A stretch of DNA of 64,000 nt from Calendula officinalis (taxonomy: Eukaryota; Streptophyta; Magnoliopsida; Asterales; Asteraceae): the NCBI GenBank assembly GCA_963853835.1, contig OY970834.1, positions 40,517,257 through 40,581,256 of the forward strand, written 5' to 3'. The position numbers and the translations under genes were made by a program. The notes under the pieces were generated by a model. The model was given only the letters and a program-made list of their open reading frames with translations, ran no database searches and was not told the DNA's origin. Below are positions 1 to 12,060 of this stretch, one piece after another (within the stretch, counting starts at the first letter, position 1; every line of letters begins with the position of its first letter).

Positions 1-1493
1 AAGGGCAATGGTTAGCATTTCCCAAATATTTTTGGTTGAACGTAAGACAGTTTCTAAGCTTGACATGAATTGACATTTCAGTTTTTGTCATATCAGCATC
101 ACATCTATTGATACTACTACTGGCACACTCATACCAACAATACATTTTTACTTCATTTTTTGGGCGGCATGCATTATAAAATATACACAATGCTAATACC
201 TCATATAAAATTCCCCATATCTTCGTCCCCAATCACTTCGGTTATGCAACGCATGAATCGTTGTCTCTCCAACTAAAGGCATGCTGCCAACGGTTTGATC
301 AGTGCGAAGTGAACCGAAGGCCAACCGACTAAGTCGTTGACAGTGGCTTAATTGGTTAACATTGTTACATACTCTCCAAGAAGTACCAACTGATGCAGAC
401 TCAAATATGGAGTCACAAATTCCTTTATTTTTTGAAACACATGATCGCATGAACAAATGAGTTGCATTGAAATATGTATAAATTTTATCATGAGTTTCCA
501 TTTAAGGCGTTTGACGATTCAAAAGCTTCGTATTAACGAGGCTACATGTTGGGCTATAGCCATGCTTGATTTACAGAACGTTCAGACCCAAAACACTGTT
601 TTTTGAGAGTTTATTTGCATTTTTAAGTTTTGTTTTGTAAAATTTTTGTCTTTATTTTAAGCTTAATTTTGGGGTTATTTAATGTTTGTTTGAAATTCTA
701 AAAGAGTTACTTTTTAATTTTTAGAAATATTGAGTTTTTTTCCTAAAATTCTTCTTCTTTACATTAACAGTTTTTTAAGATCTAAATCTATATTATTCTA
801 AAATTACACATGTATTTTAGTTTAAATTTTCCTAATATTCTTAAAAATTAAGCAGACCAATCTCTGTTATTGTTTTGAGTCTATTCACCAATTTACCATG
901 TTCCAATTCTCTATAAATCCTTTTTACCTTTCCTTTTTGGGTGCTACTAAAAACACTTCAATACTTTCAAAAGGTTAATTCTTGGGAAATGTGTAGATGG
1001 ATAGTCAAGTAGGCAATTGGCGGTTCTTTGACCAAATAGATAGTAGCATTCAATGCTACACATAGCCTATATAATTGTCAATTTTTTAATATATAAATTT
1101 TATATAATTTTATTGTAGCTAGTCTACTACTATCTCTCCATCTTTTTATGTCTACAAAAGAACAATACCCAGATTCCTAATAATATTTATTATTTTATAA
1201 TTAAATTTCTTTTTCCTTAGTAACTTTTAATTTATAACGTTCGAGAAAAAACTGAATACGTTAATAATATTTAATTGAACATTTTTTGTTTACATCTTTA
1301 AAAAAAATTAAAATTTTATAACTACATTAATAGTATAATGATAAATAATTTTGCTACATCGAATGTATCACTTACTTTGATACGGAGGCAATATATTTGG
1401 TCAATTATATTTCTCCTATTACGATAAAATTTATACCGAAATGTAGATAAAAACAAATTGAGCATAAATACATATTTGAATTTGTATTACATA
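1..1493. other. Intergenic, AT-rich; one unrecognised open frame
   Basis: No gene can be supported here. A 102-codon open frame on the minus strand (193-501) begins with ATG and is less AT-biased than its surroundings, but its product matches no family I recognise and it has no visible neighbouring exons. It could be the last exon of a gene entering from the left, or chance. The remaining ~900 bases are AT-rich with no readable structure. Confidence 0.4.
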
Positions 1494-1806
1494 CTTCCTC
1501 CGATTCAAAATAAATGATACACTTTGAGTTTCACGTTTTTTTAGGCAAAAGATTATAATGATGTTTAAATTAGATTAATTAGATGGTTAGTGGAGAATGG
1601 GTCCCACACTTTTCGAATAAAGTGGAGTTAATAATGTTTAAAAGTAAAAAGTAAAGGTAAAGATGTCATTTCACTTTGTTAAAATAGATAGTTAGTGGTG
1701 AGAGTCCTACTTTTTTTTATCAAATAAGGTAATTTTTCAAAGTGTATCACTTATTTTGAATTGCCCCAAAAAGAAAAGTGTATCACTTATTTTGAATCGG
1801 AGGAAG
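1494..1806. mobile_element. Stowaway-type MITE (CTTCCTCCGATTC family), copy A
   Basis: A short non-coding DNA transposon with terminal inverted repeats CTTCCTCCGATTCAAAATAA / TTATTTTGAATCGGAGGAAG, flanked by TA on both sides as expected for Tc1/mariner-derived Stowaway elements. The interior has the subterminal motif AAGTGATACACTTT in inverted orientation. The same family recurs at 2259, 18091, 30347, 34582, 42741 (truncated) and 58112. It codes for nothing and would need a mariner-like transposase supplied elsewhere. Confidence 0.85.
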
Positions 1807-2258
1807 TATTATGTATTAAAAGATATTAGATGAAAACTAAATTATATATAAAATGAGTTTTCATATTAAAAAATTAAGAAATCTTGATTTGATATTTGAC
1901 ATTTTTCTACCTGCACCGTTCGGTATCAAGCAGGAGGATGTAATATACTAGTAATATTTTATTATTTTATGAAGATTTAAATATTTGATTATTTTTATAT
2001 CAAATGAAATATTTTTTATAAGTGTCATTTTTATTATTAGAAAAAGTGAAAAAAAGAAGAAATTATTACCAATCATCATCACAATCATTATAATTAATCA
2101 TCATCCTCACACTTTTCCAATTATTATTATCATCATTATTTTTTACTATGAAGTGAATTTAGAATGAGCCTTCCTTTTTATTCAAAGTCACATAGGCCCA
2201 CATACATTAAATTATGGGTTTTAAATTATTTGTTTTCAACTTCTAGTTTGAATATATA

Positions 2259-2570
2259 CTTCCTTCGTTTCAAAATAAGTGATACACTTTTCATTTTGAA
2301 GTGTTTTAAAATAATAGATACACTTTGAAAACATATCATATTTGATAAAAGGTAGTTGGGTCCACACCCTTTAACTATCTCCTTTAATATAGTGAAAGAT
2401 ACATTTACCCTTACTTTTATTTTTAAACATTATTAAATTCACTTTAATCAATATATGTGGGACCCATCCTCCACTAATTATCTAATTTAATCTAATTAAC
2501 CATCATTATCATATTTTGCCTCAAAACACATAAACTCTAAAATGTATCACTTATTTTGAAACAGAGAAAG
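2259..2570. mobile_element. Stowaway-type MITE, copy B
   Basis: Second member of the family at 1494, bounded by TA. The left end reads CTTCCTTCGTTTCAAAATAA and the right end is its diverged complement, TTATTTTGAAACAGAGAAAG. The decayed right end suggests an older insertion than copy A. Confidence 0.8.
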
Positions 2571-2702
2571 TATAATTCTTAGTCTTTTTATAATATTAAG
2601 AAAAAGAAACATGCATACATATTTGCAGTTTTATGCCAACACATATCAATATTCATTTAAATTTTGTGCTTTTCAATTAGTTATACTCGTATATAACTTT
2701 TG

Positions 2703-3938
2703 GAGCGAATTACATCTAAGGTCTATGTGGTTTACCACTTATTGCAGTCACAATCCTTAAACTTCATTAAGAACACTGGGAGTCCCTGGTGTTGTCACTT
2801 TATTGCACCCGTAGTCCCTGAAGCAGACGGCCATTTATTAGGGCTGTTAAATCTCACATGTGCAAAGCACATGATGGGTAGCATGGTAATTGTACACCCC
2901 TTCCTCATATTTAAACCCGAGTAAATTACATGGAAGGTCCCTGTGGTATATTACTTATTACAGCCTTAGTCCCTGAACTTCAGTTATTACACCGGAAGTC
3001 TCTGGTGTATACACTTTGTTACACACACGTAGGCCTGTAAACGAACCGAACGTTCAACGAACCGTTCGACGGGAGTTCGTTTAGCTAAACAAACGAACAC
3101 AAACAAGATTTTGTGTTCATTTAGTTAAACAAACGAACACGGAAAAAGGCCCGTTCGTTCGTTTACGTTCGTGAACATCCGTTCGTGTTCGTTTGTTTAG
3201 TGTTCGTTTGTTAGTGTTCGTTTGAGTTTGTTTATGTTCCTTTGTGTTTGTTTGTGTTCGTTTCATGTTCGTTTATGTTTGTTTGTGCTTGTTTATGTTT
3301 GTTTCGTGTACGTTTGTGTTTCTTTATGTTCGTTTATGTTTGTTACCCTCGGTTCGTGAACACTAAATTTTCTTAACAAACATAAACGAACATAAAGAAA
3401 CACATAAACGAACATAAACAAAGTCAAACGAACACTAACAAACGAACACGAACGTAAACGAACGAACGGGCCTTTGTTCGTGTTCGTCTGTTTAACTAAA
3501 CGAACACAAAATCTTGTTTGTGTTAGTTTGTTTAGCTAAACGAACGAACATAAACGAACTCCTGCCGAACGGTTCGTTGAACGTTCGGTTTGTTTACACG
3601 CCTACATGTCACATGTGTGTAACAATGAGTATACACCATGGACTTACGGTGTAATAAATGAATTTCAGGGACTAAGGCTGTAATAAGTAGTATACCACAG
3701 GGACCTTCCATGTAATTTACCCGGGTTTAAATATGAGGAAGGGATGTACAATTACCATACTAACCATCATGTGCTTTGCACATGTGAGATTTAACAGCCC
3801 TAATAAATGGCCGTCTGCTTCAGGGACTACGGGTGCAACAAAGTGGCAACACCAGGGACTACCAGTGTACTTAATGAAGTTTAGGGACTGTGACTGCAAT
3901 AAGTGGTAAACCATAGGAACCTTAGATGTAATTCGCTC
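2703..3938. mobile_element. Mutator-type foldback element with 9-bp target duplication
   Basis: A 1,236-bp element that is almost entirely an inverted repeat. It starts GAGCGAATTACATC and ends GATGTAATTCGCTC, and both sides are flanked by TAACTTTTG (2694-2702 and 3939-3947). A 9-bp duplication is the hallmark of Mutator-like elements. The outer parts of the arms (about 2703-3020 and 3610-3938) are a complex sequence of long near-identical inverted copies. The inner parts (about 3030-3600) are built from short-period variants of GTTCGTTT and its complement, meeting at a centre near 3350. The 65- to 74-codon open frames in the arms are mirror images of one another and are not genes. Confidence 0.85.
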
Positions 3939-3958
3939 TAACTTTTGGTTTAAATATA

Positions 3959-4222
3959 CTCCCTCCGTCTCACAAAAAACTTCTCATTTGTCTTTTACAC
4001 AAGTTTTTAGGTAATAATTAGTGGTGGGGTCATTGATAATACTTTTGATTAAAATATAAGGTTGGATTTGAGAGAGAAAGATAGTTAGTGGATATTAGTG
4101 GTGGGGTCTTTAGTTATAATAGTTTTTTATTGTGTGGAGCCCATCAAATATGGGAAATGGGAAGTTTTTTGTGGGACAAAAATTTAGAGTGAAATGGGAA
4201 GTTTTTTGTGGGACGGAGGGAG
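3959..4222. mobile_element. Stowaway MITE (CTCCCTCCGTC family)
   Basis: A 264-bp element with ends CTCCCTCCGTCTCACAAAAA / TTTTTGTGGGACGGAGGGAG between TA dinucleotides. These match the classic plant Stowaway terminal consensus. It lies only 11 bases beyond the target duplication of the foldback at 2703-3938. Sister copies are at 25860-26123 and 30581-30843. Confidence 0.88.
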
Positions 4223-4499
4223 TATTTCTTAAAAGCTTATGATGAAAACAATTTATAGAGCCGTTCAAAAAAATAAAAATAATTTACAGAAATTCTCTAT
4301 GTAGTATTTTGAATTTTGCGTTTTTGTCCTTAAGCTCTTTTTTCTCATATTTTTTTTACACGAAGTTTTCGTTTATCCTTTATTTAGTCATGGTTAGTAT
4401 AAAATGACCAAAACACACTTATTTTTAATTTATCAGAATTTTTTAATTATTTTTTTTCGGTCATCTTTTCCAACAATTCCGGCAACCTAAAATCTCTAA

Positions 4500-5790
4500 G
4501 GGTGCGTTTGGTACAAAGAATGGAATTGTAGAGAAATAATTGCAGAGAATGGAATTGCAGAGAAAGAGAATTAATGTGGAGAATGAGAATTGACTCTTTT
4601 GTTTGGTAGCACATAGATTTTAGCAGAGAAACGTAACAGATAATCATTTCTCTTTTTTGGTACAACAAAAAATTCAATAGATAATTGAACCAACTCTATC
4701 ATTATCACCCATATATTTGTTTTAAATAACAATCATTATTAAAACATATAAAAATATAAATAAATTAATAATAAAAATGCAATAACATAAAAATATAGTT
4801 TTTAATCAAATTATGATCACATTTATAAACATCGCTATAATCGTAGTGTAACAAAATAATTGAAGTCATGAAGGACAAACACATGAATAACTAGCATCAT
4901 TCCTTAACATAACATACAATTCTTTGTTTTTGGATCAGATAAACAATACAATACATATGTCCTACCTCTTGTATTCAGTTCTCCTGTTCTCTTGTTCCCT
5001 GGATAATCTCGACCTCTTGTATTCAGCATGTCTCAAATGAAGAATCTGCTAAATCAGACGACCTGCTGTCAACACCAAAATACGACACACAATTGTAACA
5101 ATCGATCGAGATAATTGATTCAATCTAATTCACAAGTCGATAGAAACAAATAACAGCAAATCTCGAATCATAGCAACCAACGAAGTTCTCATCAATGTGG
5201 GTTTTGATTGTTTTAGAACAGGGGATATGACGTTCAAAGTTTTCGCTTGAAAAACACCCAAATTGTTCATAATTTCTACTCAGAAATCATCCCGTTAAAT
5301 CGATCCAAACACCCCCAAATTGCTACACTATTTGGTGGTTCTTCAGAGAGCGAGACAGAGAACAAAGAACGATACACAGAGCGGGAGATAACCTTGTCGC
5401 CTAATGTGGAGAAGACGAGCAGCCAACGTCGGTTGTGGAGAAACGAGGGTAGAAGGCGTGGTTTGAAAGGAGGCTTAACTTCAATCGAGACAGAGATCGA
5501 AGGATCGAAGGAGATGGAAACAGAGATCGATAGATAGATGAAGGCTGTGGAGGACGTTCGATTGTGCAGCGGATGGGTTTCGAATGGGCAACTCTCAGCC
5601 AAGTCTCCGTGTTTTTTTAGCAATTCCCAATTTTACAATTCCCATCAATTCTTTACATGAAGGAGGGAAACAAAATTAGAGAATAGGAATTGGCAATTCT
5701 CCTCCCTCTTCTTTTCTCGGTACAACCAAACAAGGGATTTGGTTGCTAATTCCATTTCCTACTTCCCAATTCTCTGTACTAAACATACCC
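4500..5790. mobile_element. Non-autonomous PIF/Harbinger (Tourist-like) element
   Basis: The ends GGGTGCGTTTGGTAC / GTACTAAACATACCC are imperfect inverted repeats, and each is flanked by TAA (4497-4499 and 5791-5793). TAA/TTA is the 3-bp target duplication of PIF/Harbinger elements. The subterminal regions are also complementary (AGAATGGAATTG on the left, CAATTCTCTGTAC-type sequence on the right). The 1.3-kb interior shows no transposase. A purine-rich open frame at 5247-5537 is low-complexity (E/R/S/T-rich) and probably not coding. Confidence 0.75.
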
Positions 5791-5793
5791 TAA

Positions 5794-6473
5794 GCTCTCT
5801 TCTCTGCAAGATGTAATTTCATATTTAACGAACGTAAAACCAATATATCACTCAATTCATATATTACCTTTTGAGAATGGTGCATATGATTTCACACAAC
5901 CTAAGTTTATAACCTCTAAATCATCAGATATCATCACATAGACCCATCTGCTGCTAAACCACCTATACCCCAATATAGCTTCACCTTACCATTTGAACCA
6001 TGTAATTTATGAAATTGGTTTTTGAGATGGAGTTAGGTGAACATTGTGCACTACAATTCCTTAAATTAGTTAATTTTTAGAATCGTTGATTTTGGGGGGG
6101 TGGGGGTTGGGGTTGATTATATGAACCTGTAAATCCAAAAAATTCATTCATACATTTCGTCGAACAGTTGGCAGACAAAACATTAGTTCTTTTTTTGACA
6201 TATTGTATTGTTTGATATGAGCGCCCAAATTATTCAAACTCCCCATTAAAAAACAATAAATATCATCAAACACCGTGAACAACCATTCATTGACGGAGTA
6301 TGGGCAGTCAGGTTTCACATACGCAAGTACAGCGGCATCACAGAACGTCGTTGAGAAGGGTTTGTGGGATGAACAGACACTGCGGATCTATGGCTGGAGA
6401 AGACTAGATCGCTGGAAGTTCGCCGGAATTGTAAGATAAGATGACTGGAAAAAGAACATTAAACTACGAGTAA
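5794..6473. other. Intergenic, no feature seen
   Basis: About 680 bases of AT-rich sequence with a G run near 6096-6105. I see no open frame of note, no repeat structure and no RNA gene. Confidence 0.4.
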
Positions 6474-6829
6474 GAGCATCTCCAATCATACTCTATCCAT
6501 CACTCTATCTCTATATTTGAAGTTTTATCTTCTCCAACCCACCTCTATCCCTCACTCTAAATATAGAGTGAGAGAAAAACTCTCTCTATATTTGAAGTGA
6601 GAGAGTGTCCACTCTATCCATGTCTCTATCCATGGACCCCACATTCCTTACTATAATTTTCTTTTGTAATGTAATATAAACTAATTAAAAATATGATTTC
6701 TATGAGTCCCACTAGTTTTAGAGGGATGGATAGAGTTTATGATTGGAGTTGAGGTTATGTTTAGAGTGAATGGACCCACAAATTATAGAGATAGAGTGAG
6801 TTTTATAGAGTTTATGGTTGTAGATGCTC
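6474..6829. mobile_element. Tourist-like MITE (GAGCATCTCCAATCATA family)
   Basis: A 356-bp element with ends GAGCATCTCCAATCATA / TATGGTTGTAGATGCTC, flanked on both sides by TAA (6471-6473 and 6830-6832). This is the PIF/Harbinger signature. The interior is rich in CTCTATCC/ATAGAGTGAG motifs that can pair with each other. It is non-coding. Confidence 0.85.
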
Positions 6830-6832
6830 TAA

Positions 6833-7772
6833 TAAATATGAGACAGATTAAAAACAAGGAAATTTTGATAGTTTAAGAGAGAGGGACGAAATAAGTATAA
6901 AAAAAAAATGGAAAACTTTAGTAAGAAAACGAGAAAAGTCAATAGTCATGTAAACTACTCATGTAAAATTGTAAACCTTTTATTAATATCACATCGAAAT
7001 ACCAAAGGCCTTTAGCCTAAGAGTCTGATATTTGCTCCCTTATGTAGACCGGTAAAAAATAAAACCGGATTTTTATCCGAACCGGTTTAAAAATCAGGTG
7101 CCTTGTCGAATCGAATTGTTTCGTAAACTGCCGTTTTGAGATCGGATCGATGTTTTGGGGATGAACAATTTTTTGTTAACGGCCCTTAAAAACCGGTTTA
7201 AAAACCAAAAAAATCAGTTGAATTGGTCCGAACTGGTTTCAACCAGATATACCACCGCTTACCGAAAACCGGTTTACCACAAACCGCTGTTGACCTTCGT
7301 TCTAAAATCCAGTTTTTACACCTTTACCCTTATCCTTATGGTTGAGGGTTCAAATTCCTTAGTGGATATAAGTGGTATTTATTAGTAGATTTGTTTTACC
7401 TTTAAAAATAAATCAAATATTGAAATGTATAATAGAGATTAAATTCAGCATACATAGGATTTAATTTCGGCGCAAAACGTGGACCAATCCACAGATGTTT
7501 AAATCGATTGTGTTTTATTAAGCCCCCCTCTAAATTCACTAGTAAGTAGAAAAACAATGATGGTGATATGATTTAAATGATTAGTATGATTTAAATGATT
7601 ACTAATAATAATGTAGATGTTACTTTTTCTTAAAAATTAAAAATGACATATTTTCCCTCCTAAGTATATATTTACTAATTTATAGTGACTTTACTTTATA
7701 TTTAATAATAATAAGAACACGTTATAAATAAGTAAATATGACAAATTTTATTTAAAAAATTATATGAAAATT
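6833..7772. other. Intergenic with an AACCGG-rich patch
   Basis: No gene is seen. Between about 7045 and 7310 the motif AACCGG or ACCGGTTT recurs many times in both orientations. This resembles the short-period interiors of the hAT-type MITEs elsewhere in this window, but I could not set its ends. The rest is AT-rich. Confidence 0.35.
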
Positions 7773-9342
7773 TCATTCAAAATCCAAAATATTGATACGT
7801 CCATCATCATAAGGCATCTGCTGTCTATAAGATTCCAGGTGCGACATATACGTTGTTTCCCATCCAGCTACAAACGGGGCTCTACAGTGAGTCCAATAAG
7901 GCGAAATGGTAGGCATTGGAAAATCTCCGTCTAACTTCACTGCCACATAATGGTTACCATGCACATGCGCAAATGTAATATTTTGATGGTATAAGTACTC
8001 TTCCGGACCTTTCCAAAGAGGAAAAAAAGTGAGACAACCTCCCATAGTTAAAAATGTGAGGATCACACCGAATGTATTAGCAATTAGGATGCATGTGTAA
8101 GGCATACTCATCCAGTGACCCGGTGGTGCGATGCCACCTTGTAAGAAATTAATTCTATTATATAGTTCATTGATTCCGCTTTTGTAAACTTCGGAATATC
8201 TATCGTATGAAATCGATAACTCTTGTAACAGTTGGTGTCGAACATTGAGCCACTGATCTTCAGGATACCCTAGGCAAAATGATATTGCTCGGAATCCACA
8301 ATTTCCATCACCCAATACGTTTTCTATCTGTGATACATAAGGATAAAAAATAGATGGAATCTCATCCATTAATGGATGCATGTAGGATGACAAAGACTCA
8401 TGGTTGAACTCTGGAATTCCATTCAAGTCAGGAGTTTCGTTCAGGTTTGGAATTTCGGCTACGTATGAACTATGTCCTGCCGGTTCCTTGGTCAACCCTG
8501 CTCACTTTGACGCGACTGAATAACTTTGTCTTCTGGGAGAATAACTACTTTGACCAGGATCTGGAATTTTCAAATCAACACACTTCTTTTTCTTTTGTTT
8601 CTTCAAGCTTGGCCGTCCACGATTATTTTCTTTAACAATGGGTTCTTTAATTTGTTGTCTCGGATTGATTATATCACGAAGCTTTTTTAAGAAACTTTTC
8701 TTTCCAGAGTTGGACTGATTGTTAAACTCTTCTTTGAAAATGTGTAGTTGATCCTCACATTGAATATCTTCTTGTTCCAATGGTGTTGACCACGAAACAT
8801 CTAGTGTCCCCCGAAAGATATCAATCGAATCTAAAGGAATGACCGAATTTAAGTACATTGAAAGTACGCAAGCACATGGTAGCCCACAACTCTTACGAAG
8901 TTGACAACCACATGTCGAGTAATCTAACTCGAGATCATTCAACCGATGCAGTTCTCCTAAAATCATATCTAGAGCTTTATTTGAAACGAAACCCCGTAAT
9001 AAGTTGAAACACGTAATGTTATGTTTATGATAACGATAAATTCGAGCGCGTCTGGTTTGATCTTTTAGTTACTAGGACATAACCAATAGAGACTGCATCT
9101 GGTTTGATCTTTCAGTTACTAGGATATAACCAATAGAGCGCGCCTGGTTTTGTGCCCAGTTTTTTAAATCTTCGCGAGATTGAAAGATCTAAAATTAAAT
9201 TAATTCTAATTTATAACAATATCTATGATGCTAAACAAAATATAATATGTTACTATTTTACCTGATTAGTGAAGAAAGGTGACGTCGAGGTGGAAAATTC
9301 AGCATCATTTGAGTTTGACTTATTTTTAGTAAAAAATGACAT
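7773..9342 (-). pseudogene. Decayed MULE transposase with C-terminal OTU protease domain
   Basis: Remnant of a Mutator-like element (MULE/FAR1-type) protein. A short exon from an ATG at 9342 to a GT at 9261 is followed by an acceptor at 9189. The next exon opens with an F-x-S-R-E-x-L-x-x-W segment like the start of MULE/FAR1 DNA-binding regions. A ~50-bp tandem duplication near 9045-9125 disrupts the frame there. The central catalytic transposase is missing, and the sequence passes straight into a SWIM-type zinc-finger region (CGCQLRKSCGLPCAC, about 8840-8910). After a single in-frame TGA (8504-8502) comes an OTU-like cysteine protease domain with D-G-N-C (Cys codon at 8300-8298) and a distal G-N-H. 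OTU tails are known on some plant MULE proteins. The internal deletion, duplication and stop make it non-functional. Confidence 0.75.
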
Positions 9343-9459
9343 TTTTATTTGTCAAATCAAAATAAGATTCCTGAAAAAAAAATACACAACATAATTATAA
9401 TTAGAATATTATATAAAATATTTTGTAACAAAATACACAAATAATAAATAAGTGGGCTT

Positions 9460-10140
9460 GAAATGAATATATATAAAACAATAAGCCCATTAACTTATTC
9501 AAAACCCATTACCCCATTACCCTATTTAAACACTTTTTCTCAAAACCCTAACCCTAAACTCCAACTTTCCCTCTCACTCAACCCTACTCTCTCCCTCTTA
9601 AATCTGCAGCCGCCAGCAGCTCCACCGCCGACCACCACCGTGATCCGCCGTTCTCCGTCGTGAACCGTTGTCTCTCTCTCTCTCTCTCTGTGTGTGTATC
9701 TCTTTCTCACTCTCTGTGTATCTCCACCGCTGCGCCACCACACCACCGCCGCCCACAGCCCTCAACTACCGTCCACCGCCATGAACCGCCGTCCACCGCC
9801 ATGAACAGTCGCATGTCTCTCTCAGCCGTATGTCTTTCTCCCTCTCTGTGTATCTCCACCGCCGAGCCACCACACCACCGCCGAGCCACCACACCACCGA
9901 CACGATCTCCACAGTCGGGCCACCACACCACCGCAACTCCACCTTGTCATCTCTCTCTCTCTCTCTCCCACTCCGTGTATCTCTCTCCCTCTCTGTGAAT
10001 CTCTCTCTCCTCTCCCACTCTGTGTATCTCTCTCTGTCTCTCTGAATCTCTCTCTCTCTCTCTCTCTCAGTATGTCTCTCTGTCTCTCTCTCTCTGAATC
10101 TCTCTGACGTGTCTCTCTCTCTCTCCTTTCTCTATTAGTT
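9460..10140 (+). promoter_or_regulatory. Promoter-like stretch with telo-box, then CT-rich repeats
   Basis: Reading on the plus strand, a TATA-like CTATTTAAAC (about 9522) is followed by AAAACCCTAACCCTAAAC (about 9542-9559), a telo-box-like motif common upstream of plant translation-related genes. Next come a pyrimidine-rich leader and then, from 9668 to 10135, (TC)n microsatellite blocks alternating with CCACCACACCACCGCC-type segments. At least two similar modules of about 135 bp are visible (near 9705 and 9840). Open frames here run in several frames at once with S/L/P/H or R/E-rich products, as expected of low-complexity DNA. No downstream gene is seen, so this may be a captured or orphaned 5' region. 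Confidence 0.3.
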
Positions 10141-10490
10141 TGAAACAAGAAGGTGATAACAGTAAAAAGAAGTGAATCAGTGTATGACTATAAAAATAAT
10201 ACAACATACCTTTAAAATGTTAGATTTTTTGATGATAAAATGATCTTTTAATGTTAAGAGGTTAATAATTTTACAGATTATAAATTAAACTGTTTTTATA
10301 AATATAATAATTAGTTGGTAGTTAGAAGATAATTAAGTTACTCTTAAATTAATTTATTTTTTCAAAAAGCTTGAAAATTGTTAATATGAGAGAGAAATGA
10401 ATTATGACAGATATGACACTATGACAGTACTTTTCAGAGTCAAAGCACAATTTTCAAAAATTTTATAGTTTGATTAAATAGTGTTATTAG
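10141..10490. other. Intergenic, AT-rich
   Basis: No gene or repeat structure was recognised between the CT-rich block and the LINE. Confidence 0.4.
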
Positions 10491-10549
10491 TAGGACCCAT
10501 TATTTTTTGGAAACGGCAAATATATTAAAAGAACTCGACTAACGTACAA

Positions 10550-11690
10550 TTACAATGAAAAAGAAAACGGAAAAATTTCCCAATCAACCCAATTACATGA
10601 TATATTACTTCTATGTTTTACCCACAAAAAAGAAGTAGAGATAATTTCTCCTGCTATAACCGCATATGTCTTATGCATATTGTTAAAAATCGCCTCATTT
10701 CTTAACTTCCAAATACACCACAACGAGCATTGTATTATAGTTGTTAACACCTTCTTCTTTATGTTACAATTCCCCCAATCCTTACCAAACTCGATAAGAT
10801 CTATAACTGAGTTCCACGGAGGACTAGGAATCCCGCACCACTTGAAAATCCAGGATAATACCTCGATCGCTTTTGGACACCGGATGAAAATATGCTCAAC
10901 GTTTTCCTCATCTCGATCACAGACTTTACAAATTGTAGAAGCCATGTTAATACCTCTATCTTGTAAACATTTAGCTACCGGGATCCGGCCCAAACCGACA
11001 CTCCACACAAAACATTTAGTTTTTAAAGGAGCAAAACTTTTCCATGGCATATCTACATACCCTGAAGATGTGAGCTTCTCATCTATCCACTTCCGAATAC
11101 ATTGAACCGTGAATGATCCATCATTGGATACTTTACATAGCATTTTATCCGGATTATTTTCTAGATTAATGCCACTGACCAAACTTGTCAGCACAAGTAA
11201 TTCATTGGCAAGAATGGGATTGTTTATTCCATGCCTCCAATTCCAAGAGAAACCTGAATTGACAATTCTATCAGCAACAAAACATCGTTTGCATTTTTCT
11301 ATGGTATATAAGTTTGGAAATCTATACTGGAAAGAAACATCGCCACACCATATATCTTTCCAAAATAGTAACTCCTTACCCGAGCCGGCTTGAATAGAGA
11401 AGGAGTCGAAGAAACCAAACCCGATCTTGTTAAGGTCCGATTCTACTTTTGTAATATTCCTCCAAACACCAAACGAATTACCATTTGCCATGCAATGAAT
11501 CGGCTTCTGATGCAAATTGTGAATTGCCTTTATGACCTCCTTCCAAATGCTATATTTCCTTGCTCTTAATCTCCACCACCATTTCATTAATAGCGCATAA
11601 TTTTGAGCTCTTAATGAACCTATACCAAGCCCGCCTTTTTCTTTTGAGGCCAAAACCGTTGACCATGCAACCCAATTGATTTTTTCACTT
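10550..11690 (-). pseudogene. LINE ORF2 C-terminal part (zinc-binding region)
   Basis: The longest open frame in the LINE (367 codons, 11653-10550), continuous with the linker upstream after a one-base shift near 11685. It carries the K-E-K-G-G-L-G-I-G-S-L motif typical of plant LINE polyproteins, followed by the RT-associated zinc-binding segment (C-K-V-C-D near 10920 and H-I-F-I-R-C-P just after). It is a domain of the LINE polyprotein, not an independent gene. Confidence 0.8.
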
Positions 11691-12060
11691 CATCATTACC
11701 GCCCCATAAGAAACGCCTTCTTATTTGTTCGAGTTTCTCCACAACACAAGAGGGGGCTTTAAATAATGAGAAGAAATATAGAGGAAGGCTACTAAGTACC
11801 GACTTGACAAGTGTTAATCTACCACCGAATGAAAGGGTTTTAGCTTTCCACCCAGAAAGTTTGGAATTGAACCGATCGATTACCGGATCCCAATGCTTCT
11901 TTAAATTCATGTTGACCCCCACCGGCACACCAAGGTACGTAAAGGGAAATGTACCGGGCATGCAACCAAGAATGTTAGCACAATTACCTAATTGGGCCGA
12001 TGATATACCTATCCCATAGATTTTTGATTTATGTAAATTAACTTGTAAACCGGATGATGC

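Noticed and set aside
193..501. 102-codon minus-strand open frame
   Set aside because: Not recognised and isolated; kept only as a note in the intergenic entry.
2700..3914. Two nearly identical small proteins on opposite strands
   Set aside because: They are the same sequence in the two arms of the Mutator foldback.
5247..5623. Open frames on both strands in the Tourist-like element
   Set aside because: Low-complexity, fully overlapping antisense frames; neither resembles Harbinger proteins.
9660..10148. Overlapping open frames on both strands, 68-112 codons
   Set aside because: They run through (TC)n and CCACCA repeats, overlap in several frames and give low-complexity products.
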